The notes under the pieces were generated by a model. The model did not search any database and had not been told where the DNA came from. It was given only the letters and a program-made list of their open reading frames with translations. Shown here one piece after another: positions 7,332 through 14,073 of a stretch of DNA of 14,073 bases (position 1 is the first letter of the stretch; each line of letters begins with the position of its first letter). Source of the stretch: Nymphaea colorata (Eukaryota > Streptophyta > Magnoliopsida > Nymphaeales > Nymphaeaceae); the NCBI RefSeq assembly GCF_008831285.2, contig NC_045141.1, positions 24,148,742 through 24,162,814 on the forward strand. Direction: 5' to 3'. The position numbers and the translations under genes are program-made.

Positions 7332-10300
7332 TCACCCGACCGCAGTCAGGCGGCGGCGCTTTAACTGAATGGCGAACTGGATATCCCCTTGCACAAGACG
7401 AGCCACAGAATCTGGTGAAGAGAATGTGCCCCTGAAGACCCTGTTGTTGCGCTCCACCCAAATGCGCCACCAAGCTGAAATGAGCCACGGCCTCCAGACA
7501 TGACCCCAAGGACAAAAGAGAAAGAAAAGACGAATGGATGGTGGGTTTGGAAGATTACTAACAAGGGAAGGCCAAGTAGAAGCATGGACACTAGAGAAAA
7601 AAAGGCAAGAAGTAAAAAGGTGGACCCGAGACGCAGTCGCAACAAGACATAGGGGACACTGGTTAGCCAAACTGATGCCAAGGCGCTGTAGGTGATCAAA
7701 AGTGTTGATATGGCCAGTTAGAAGAAGCCAAACAAAAGCAATAGCTCGAGGAGAAGGGCCAGGAGACCAAAGAGACCGGAGGGGGGGGGGAGTGACGTGA
7801 CAGAGGGACCAAAGGAGGCCATGTAGCAAGAAGAAAAAGTGAACTCACGGGTAGGTGAAAGGGGCCAGGATGGGGATGTGAACGATGAGAGGTCAGCAAG
7901 GCGGAGGAAAAGAGGAAGGACAGAAAGCATGTCGGACCAAAAGTGAGAAGGAGAGATGTGAGATATAGAACTATGCCAGACGCTAGGGGAATGCAGGTCG
8001 AATTTTGAACTAATGAATTGGGTGATGGGAGAATGTTCAGTAGCTAACCACCACCACCAAGAACACAGGGAAGACTCGCAAGCCCGACTAAGGTTGGTAA
8101 CCCCAACACCCCTAAGAAGACGCGGAAAGGCAACCACATCCCAATGCGCAAGGCGATCTGAAGGTCGATCACCATCCCAAACAAACTTACGAATAAGCTT
8201 ATCAAACCTACGCAAGACAGCCACAGGAGGCCGAAAGACAGACAAAGCATGGAGAGGAACTGACGCAAGGCAGTGCTTAGCCAAAGTAATCCGACCTGGA
8301 AGAGAAAGCAGCTTTCCCTGCCAACACTGAAGGCGATCCGTAAGCTTCTGCTCCACCCCATCCCAAAAAGAAGGAGCAGGAGGCGACAACGTAATCTGAA
8401 GCCCCAGATAGTCCATGGGCAGACTATTAGCCTTACACCCAAAGCAAGCTTTCGCGAGAAGTACCGTGGCCGGATCCGCGTGAATGAAGGTAAGGTGACA
8501 CTTGGCGGAATTGATAGAAAGGCCTGAGATGAGCTCAAAGACCCGAATGATGAGCCACGTTCTCACAACCTGCTGGCGAGAAGCACTGCCGAACAGGAGA
8601 AAATCATCAGCATATTGAAGGGTGGAGAATGACGGTAAGTGGGGGAGCGAATGGGGTGTGAGGAAGCCAACGACCGTTGCGTGATGGAAAAGCGCAAAAA
8701 AGCTCTCAGCAACCAAGTTGAAAAGCAATGGCGATAACGAGCAACCTTGACGGAGGCCACGCTCGAGACAGAAGAAATCACCACACTTCCCATTGAAGGA
8801 AACCGCAAGCTGGGCCCCAGTGACAAGCGACATGATCCACTGCCTAAACGAAGGACCAAACGCAAGACGGGTGAGGAGGTCAGAAAGGAACTCCCAACTA
8901 ACCGAGTCAAAAGCCTTAGAGATGTCCAACTTCAGGATGAATGAAGGTAGCTGTAGACAGTAAAGGGAGTGAACAACCTCATTAGCTAGGACAACCGCAT
9001 CCTGCAGACGCCGACCCTTGACGAAAGCAACCTGGAAGAGGTTAATGACTGAAGGCATGACAGGCGCAAGCCGCATAGAGAGCAACTTAGCAATAATCTT
9101 GTACGGCGTGCCAAGGATGGAGATCGGGCGAAAGTGGGTGACGTCTATAGGGTTAGGGCGCTTAGGCACCAGGACGCAGGTAGCTTGATTGAATTCCTTG
9201 AGGAAAACAGAATTGGACGCGAACTCATCACAAAACGCAAACACATTCGTGCTACAAACCTCTCAAAAAGTACGAAAAAATTCGACTGGGAAACTATCAA
9301 TGCCGGGCGCCTTACCCGAGCCAAGGGCCCAGACCGCGTTCTTGATCTCTTGGTGTTGGAAGGGCCGCTCAAGAGCGATCGCACAAGAGACAGAGAGAGA
9401 GGAGAGGTGAAAATCCGGCAGCGTGGCACGGAAGCGAAGAGGTTTAGAGTAGAAATCCTTGAAATGAGCGCTCAGGGCCGGAAGGATGTCATCACCAAGA
9501 AAAATCCTGCCCCCGATACCCATGGACTGGAGCAACGTCTGACGGCGCCTCTGAGAGGCGGCCAAGTGGAAGAATCTAGAGTTCTGGTCCCCATGCGCGA
9601 GCCAACCCAGCCTAGAGCGTTGCTGCCAATGGATAGACTCCCTAATCCGCCACTCCTGGGCAAGACACTGCAGACAAAGGAGACGGGAAGACTGATCCGC
9701 ATAAATATTATCAGAGGCCTGAAGGGACATGATCTCTTCATCCCAAACGGCCACTTCCAAAAATTTGCTGCTCCAAAAAATGCGCTTCCAGGCGAGCGCC
9801 TCCCTCCTGATGGAGTGCAACTTCCGTGAGAGCCTGAAAGCAGCCCACCTACGATTAACTGCACGAGCCCACCAATTAGGGACGGTAGCTACAAAGGATT
9901 CATCACGGAGCCACCAAATCTCAAAACGAAACCTGGCGTGCCCGATACCAACCCTACCCCGAAGAAGGGAAAAGAGCAGCGGAGCATGATCAGACAGGTG
10001 CCTCGGGCCAAGAACCAAGGAGGATGAAGGAAAAGCAGAGAACAACTCAGGCGAGAGGAAGATACGGTGAGGGTTCCTATTATTAGACCAAGTAAACGTA
10101 CCGTTAGTCGAAGGCACGTCAAAAAGACCAAACTCATCAACAAAAGATCGAAAAGCAGATATAGACGGGCCAGAAGTGACATGAGAGGAAGAGTCAGCAG
10201 GGCTAAGCAAACAGTTGAAGTCTTCTGCCAGAAACCAAGGGGAAGCTGCAGGCTGGCGAATCTGTTGCAGCTCAGCCCACAGCTGCCCACGCAAAGCCCC

Positions 10301-10633
10301 AACGCAAGGGCCATAAACCGCAGTAACCAAGACCAGACCATTAGGCCAAAATTCGCTGAGAGAAGCAGAGATAGAGTACCTTCTGACATGCACAACAGCC
10401 CCCGTAAGGTGTGGAGACCAAGCCAGCAGGATGTCGCCCGCTGCTCCACAAGCTGGAAGGAACCCAAAGGACGGTTGGCGCAACAAAGTACGAACACAAG
10501 CGTAAGAGATGACAGACATCTTGGTCTCAACCACAATAAGCACCGAAGGCCCATGCTGACGGATCTAAGAAGAGAGATACCTACGCCGATAACGGGCACT
10601 GAGGCCCCGTACATTCCAACATGCAACCCTCAT
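7332..10633 (-). pseudogene. LINE ORF2: endonuclease, reverse transcriptase, zf-RVT (disrupted)
   Basis: This would be an ORF2 polyprotein of about 1100 codons that nicks target DNA and copies LINE RNA into it. The start ATG at 10633 gives MRVACWNVRGL, the classic endonuclease opening. Further endonuclease motifs are VVETK (Glu36), DFN (138-140) and SDH (about 214-216). Reverse transcriptase motifs are FRPIS (about 501), LDISKAFD (about 570), RQGCSLSPLLFN and YADD (674-677; bases 8614-8603). After about codon 948 the frame changes at a ten-G run (7781-7790) and continues as a zf-RVT domain (CPLC...HLFTSC) to TGA at 7332. Breaks are TAG at codon 23 (10567-10565), TGA at codon 457 (9265-9263), and the homopolymer frameshift. 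The usual R-I-D-R endonuclease motif reads HRIFLS near 10053-10069, as if Asp-Arg were lost. The ATG overlaps the ORF1 stop. Confidence 0.88.
10630..10633 (-). promoter_or_regulatory. ATGA overlap of ORF1 stop and ORF2 start
   Basis: On the minus strand CCC-ATGA-GG holds the ORF2 start ATG (10633-10631) and the ORF1 stop TGA (10632-10630). Such stop-start overlap is known in some non-LTR elements to permit translation of the second ORF by termination and re-initiation. That ORF2 begins here is supported by the immediate CWNVRGL motif. The mechanism is inferred. Confidence 0.6.
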
Positions 10634-12390
10634 GGGGAAACCACGTGAAGCGACGAATGTCTGGCCGCCCTGGCGGCACCAGGAGGGAGGACGGAGGCTG
10701 CGGAAGCCCCAATCCTATGCAACTCCCGCCGCAACCTGGCCAGGCTGGAGCGGGAGACCGGTGCCACAGCGGCAGCAAAAGAGGAACGCAACAAATCAAG
10801 TTGCTCAGGCGGAAGAGAGACCTTAAGAGTGTCAAGCGCATCCGGGAGGGAGATGCCCAACTCAGCATCCAACAAGGGGGCAACAGGTGGCAACCTATCG
10901 GGCAGGGAGTGACGACCCACAGGATTCGTGGTGGGGCCAGACAACTGAACAGGGGAGGACGATGGGGTAGAGGTGAACTCAGACTCAGACCGCAGGGCAG
11001 GGGAAAAAGAGCCAACATAAGGGATGCGGGAGAGGGTAGGGCTAACCGGTGGGAGAGGCAGGTAGGTGGGGTTTAGAGGCGAGCAGCGACTGAGTCTAGG
11101 GAGCAGAAAATGCAGGGAAGGCCAGTAAGAACTAAAGCTACTTTCAAAACAAACAGAAAAAACCCAAGGCAGATAGGCAAAGGAGGAGGTCCTGGGTGTA
11201 AGGGGGGGCATAGGGGGGCCAGTAACCAAGGTAAAGAGCAACGTACAGGCAACAGAGGGAGAACGACTGACTGGGGGTGCCGATACTCCAGAGGCCAAGA
11301 CAACGCAGGCCGCAGTCGGACGAGAGCGAGCAACAACAGCAGCCTCAAGGGGAAGACCCTCTGCCGACGGGCGGGCAACCGAAAGAGACGGTGCGGACGA
11401 CAGAAAACGTCGCCAAGGTCAGACTGAGCAGCAACCAGCAATGGGTCGGGGCAGCCCGAGGTAGACTCGCGTGGAGCCCCAGCTCGCAAAGCAGGAAAAG
11501 GAAAGGGCGAGCAGGGTACCTCAGAGGAGCGTGGCAGAGAGCAGGCTAGACTCCTTCGCTGAGGAGAGGCTGGCGCCCGCGGTGAGGGAAGCAAGGGCGG
11601 AAGCTGAGAAGGCGGCAGCTCTACCACCGAAAAGCACTGGTGCGGCGGATCACCTGGCCTGAAAACCTGCGGAACCTGTACCAAAAAAGGAGGACCCCGC
11701 GTTCCAGGACAAGTAGGCCCAGGCCAAGGAAGTCTGATAGAGCCAAAGAACATAGAGCTCTCGCCCAAAGAAGGTGACCGCTGAACAACTTGCGGAGGAA
11801 CCTGGACCCAGAAGGAAGCAGTGACTGCTGCAAAACCATGCCGTCGAGCAAAAAGGCGATTATCATTCTGACGAACAGGAAAGCGACATCGAGAACACGT
11901 GACGGCCCGGCGGCCGTTCAAGGAAGCACACCTCTGACCACTGGCCCCATCTGACGCGGATAGAAGCAACAGACCGGAGAAGGTGACGAAGCCTGGAAGC
12001 ACGCCGAGAAGAGGGGACACACCACGGTGAGGGGGCTGGCCTACCAACGGAGACCACCTTGGGGAGCCTCGGCCGCAAGGAACAGTCGCCCATCTGCAGA
12101 AGGAGAAAACAACAACGCGCTGGCGGGAGGAAGGCCTGGAGGAGCCCGCGAGCATCTTTCAGCTGAAGTGTGCCGGTGAAAACGCAATTAAAGATAGTAG
12201 ACTGCCAACTGAAAGACAATGCCTGCGCTTGACGAACCCCCTCAGGCGAGCAAAGAAAACCGATCGCCGCACGACAAAGCAAGCGATTAAGAGGGAGATG
12301 GTTACCCGGCCTGATACCACAAAGACTAGGACCCCCAACCCAAACCCCCGAGGGCGGCCGCAAAGGCGGGGGAGGAGGAAGGGCTGCCAT
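10630..12390 (-). pseudogene. LINE ORF1 (gag-like, Pro-rich, frame-disrupted)
   Basis: In plant L1 elements ORF1 encodes an RNA-binding protein of roughly 500-600 residues that packages the transcript. Here an ATG at 12390 begins MAALPPPPPLRPPSG and stays open to tandem stops TGA-TAA at 11865-11860. The same frame is open again from 11298 to TGA at 10632-10630, a stretch rich in Pro and Ser that ends in an Arg/Leu-rich, probably helical tail (LDLLRSS...LARLRRELHRIG). Between these, another frame (12155-11073) looks better: it has a Cys-rich piece near 11940-11890 that may be a worn zinc knuckle and a Pro-rich linker. I infer at least two compensating frameshifts. I could not recognise the N-terminal domain. 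The span of 1761 bases fits a complete ORF1. Confidence 0.65.
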
Positions 12391-12414
12391 GACATCCCCC
12401 ACAGTGCAAGAGTA

Positions 12415-12449
12415 AAGAAAAAAGGAAAGAGAGAGAGAGAGAGAGAGGC
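12415..12449 (+). repeat. (GA)n leader tract and right target-site duplication
   Basis: An A-rich stretch followed by an uninterrupted GA tract (about 12428-12447) ends two bases before the copy 2 ATG. It resembles 7142-7165 on the other side of the LINE. It is read as the remainder of the methyltransferase 5' leader plus the right copy of the target duplication. GA/CT tracts are common in plant leaders. Confidence 0.5.
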
Positions 12450-13429
12450 ATGGATAGCAAAGAAGCAAGGCTGAGGATGATGTACCTGGCGAACCTTATC
12501 AGCGTGCCCATGGCTCTCCATGCTGTGGTCAAGCTAAGCATACCTGACCTGGTTTGGCAAGGTGGAGCCAACCTACCCATCTCGCCCAAGCAACTTGCAG
12601 CCTTAATCCAGACCAAGTTCGGTCTGGCAACAGAGCCGGACACGGCCAACCTTCAACGCATCCTCCAAGTCAAGATAGTATCTCCCTACCGTTCCTCACG
12701 GCAGTGCTCGACTCCTATGATGGATTTGGGTCCGAGGGGTTGAAGAGAATCATGGACGTCGGCGGCAGCTCCGGTTCGTGCGTGGCTATGATCGTGGACA
12801 GGTACCCGGGGGGATTACGCACATTGGTGGTAACATGTTCGATTGCGTTCCACAAGGAGATGCCATCTTCATGAAGGTTTTAAAAATATTGAAACTCTTC
12901 GCTCTATTATTTGCATTGGCTTTCAAAATTTCTTTATTTTAAAATTGGTGTCTTTTTTTTTATATTTGCACATTCCTATAATGATCTGCGCCCAACAAAA
13001 AAAAAATAAATAAATAAATAGAGAAAACTAAGACTTGTTGAGTTAGTGCCCCTCAGCCAACATTTGTGGCTCCACCGTTGGGTTTATGTAACCTCAAATT
13101 TGATTTTATTTGGCTTTGCAATGTAGGGGGTTTTAGTTTCCTACAGCGACGAAGACTGCAAGAAGGTGTTGGAGAACTGCCACAATGCCCTGCCGGAGAA
13201 CGGGAAGTTCATTCTTTGCGACACGGTGATGCCGGAGGAGACCGATGACAGCGAGCGAACTCGAATGTTGCAGGTTTTCGAACTGCTTCCAATGACGTTC
13301 CATGCGGCTAAGTGTAAGAGCCGGACCGAGTCTGAGTACCGGAAGCTTTGTGAGGCAGCTGGGTTCACAAGCTTCAGGGCACTCTATAACTTCGACCATT
13401 TCGCCGCCCTCAAGGAGTGCCAAAAGTAG
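12450..13429 (+). pseudogene. COMT / nicotinate N-methyltransferase-like pseudogene (copy 2), with internal deletions
   Basis: A second copy of the methyltransferase. ATG at 12450 gives MDSKEARLRMMYLANL, and about 73 good residues follow, ending near LQRILQ (about 12668): this is the dimerisation/winged-helix part. The next recognisable segment starts in another frame at 12674 (DSISLPFLTAVLDSYDGF) and holds SAM motif I (IMDVGGSSGSC) and VDRYPG. About 100 codons that the family normally has between these parts are gone, including much of the substrate pocket. A second loss of about 20 codons follows YPG; a third frame resumes at 12817 with THIGGNMFDCVPQGDAIFMK to 12876. The intron 12877-13126 (GT..TAG) and a 303-bp last exon (13127-13429, TAG stop) are intact. 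The exon opens G-V-L-V-S-Y-S-D where W-V-L-H is usual in COMTs, so the catalytic His position is Val. The LINE splits its promoter from its ATG. No functional product is expected. Confidence 0.88.
12877..13126 (+). other. Last intron of methyltransferase copy 2
   Basis: A 250-base AT-rich intron starts GTTTTA directly after the conserved AIFMK codons and ends in TGCAATGTAG before a phase-0 exon. Its distal part matches the copy 1 intron (about 421-520), which anchors the duplication. It contains T-runs and an AAATAAATAAATAA tract at about 13001-13020. Confidence 0.8.
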
Positions 13430-13490
13430 AGCTGCTTGATTTTACTGAGCAAATCAAGGCGCTGTGTGCACCCGTGGATGCATAGCCTGG

Positions 13491-13494
<4 letters not shown>

Positions 13495-13529
<35 letters not shown>
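13495..13529. repeat. (AT)n microsatellite
   Basis: About 35 bases of uninterrupted AT. It lies in the position matching the AT/GT tract at 1059-1129 after copy 1. Confidence 0.95.
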
Positions 13530-13530
<1 letters not shown>

Positions 13531-13726
13531 TTATGTCCATTGTTCAATATTATCAGTCTGGTGTAATTTGATCTGGCTTAGCTTGTGTTAGTAAATATGT
13601 TGTTTTCTATCTGTTTGGGTTCAGTTGAATTGGATGTAGCTAGCTAGCAAGTAATACAAACATACACATAATCTCCAATTTCGTTCAGCTCATGAAAGGA
13701 TGTGGTTTTTGGATGAAATTCCGAAC

Positions 13727-13730
<4 letters not shown>

Positions 13731-13802
<72 letters not shown>
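13731..13802. repeat. Long (TA)n microsatellite
   Basis: About 72 bases of uninterrupted TA. In copy 1 the equivalent point (about 1320-1345) has only a short TATAGATATAA and then the unique 460-base segment. Confidence 0.95.
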
Positions 13803-13804
<2 letters not shown>

Positions 13805-14073
13805 AATGTCAAAAGACAGAAAGTTTAAGGCTGACACATGGTGCTCTTAATTTGGTCGCTAGATGTGTAGGTAGAGTGTTTCATTTTACTATTCGGTTGA
13901 AAGCCGAACTTCAAGTTTTCTTGGGAAAGTAATGTGGTGGGTATCATACTTCAGGATTTCTGAGTATGAAATACACATTGGAAGGTATTGGCCCAAATAG
14001 AAAGAAGCACTTAATAAAGTTGAGGTGTTGTCAATCAATGAGGGATTAAAACTAAAGAAAGGATGAGGTTCGA

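Larger units (their letters stand above)
7166..12414 (-). mobile_element. L1-type non-LTR retrotransposon (LINE), nearly full length, inactive
   Basis: The element runs 5' to 3' on the minus strand, with an ORF1 (12390-10630), an ORF2 (10633-7332) and a 3' untranslated region of about 166 bases (7331-7166). Domain order (Pro-rich ORF1; apurinic-type endonuclease; reverse transcriptase; zf-RVT; no RNase H) is that of plant L1 elements. Only about 25 bases precede the ORF1 ATG, so a little of the 5' end may be missing. The 3' end shows no poly(A) tail. Its GC content in ORF1 and ORF2 is far above the flanking DNA, which marks the borders well. It interrupts the leader of methyltransferase copy 2 in opposite orientation. 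Several coding lesions show it cannot move by itself. Confidence 0.9.
13430..14073 (+). other. 3' flank of methyltransferase copy 2 (duplicate of 881-2150)
   Basis: It starts with the same 18 bases after the stop as copy 1 and matches it in three blocks, ending at the window edge with AAAGGATGAGGTTCG as at about 2120-2134. It is shorter than the copy 1 flank because the 1345-1810 segment is absent. No gene is seen. Confidence 0.75.

Noticed and set aside
8044-8538. 164-codon minus-strand frame overlapping the RT
   Set aside because: The overlapping frame carries the conserved RT thumb-region sequence (YLGLQI, LPGRITLAKH); this one shows only low-complexity hydrophobic residues.
9134-9829. 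231-codon plus-strand open frame
   Set aside because: It is antisense to the LINE endonuclease/RT region, which has clear motifs on the minus strand; the plus-strand translation shows no domain.
10067-11076. Plus-strand open frames of 193 and 151 codons
   Set aside because: They lie antisense to ORF2 start and ORF1 C-terminal coding; rich in Arg and Gly as expected for shadows of GC-rich Pro/Ser coding sequence.
1-14073. CRISPR arrays, tRNA or rRNA genes, LTR pairs, prokaryotic operons
   Set aside because: No regularly spaced repeats, cloverleaf sequences, rRNA segments or paired LTRs were seen; the only simple repeats are microsatellites.

Overview
This is a stretch of nuclear DNA from a flowering plant. 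It shows split genes with GT..AG introns, AT-rich intergenic DNA with long (TA)n, (GT)n and (GA)n tracts, a plant-type L1 LINE whose RNase-free ORF2 ends in a zf-RVT domain, and MITE-like inverted repeats. The species cannot be fixed from the sequence. No prokaryotic, organellar, viral, CRISPR or RNA-gene signal was seen.

Layout from left to right. Positions 1-880 hold the end of an intron and the terminal exon (578-880, +) of a small-molecule methyltransferase of the plant COMT / nicotinate N-methyltransferase-like family; the earlier exons lie off the left edge. Its 3' flank (881-2150) reappears after a second copy at the right edge (13430-14073), so the window spans two units of a local gene duplication. 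Positions 2297-2614 hold a dispersed repeat, seen again at 6561-6918 and partly at 6943-7036. On the minus strand, 2888-2940 is an orphan first coding exon of a CKS1-type CDK regulatory subunit with a probable leader and leader intron running back to about 4840; the rest of that gene is not in the window. Positions 4850-6560 are AT-rich and hold two MITE-like inverted repeats (5661-5892 and about 6258-6356).

About 5.25 kb (7166 to about 12414, minus strand) is one nearly full-length L1-type LINE. ORF1 is broken by frame changes. ORF2 has an endonuclease, a reverse transcriptase with a YADD box, and a zf-RVT end. ORF1 and ORF2 overlap as ATGA. ORF2 carries two in-frame stops, a homopolymer frameshift and an apparent loss of an active-site Asp, so the element is dead. 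It sits, in opposite orientation, inside the (GA)n leader of the second methyltransferase copy, between a TATA box (7106-7114) and that gene's ATG (12450).

The second copy (12450-13429, +) is a pseudogene: about 100 codons and about 20 codons are missing internally, with two frame changes, although both splice sites of the last intron and the last exon (303 bp, the same length as in copy 1) survive. Overall the region is a decaying tandem methyltransferase locus colonised by transposons. I found no convincing new functional system; the points most worth checking are the nested LINE insertion, the ATGA coupling, the orphan CKS1 exon and the A/B/C repeat family.
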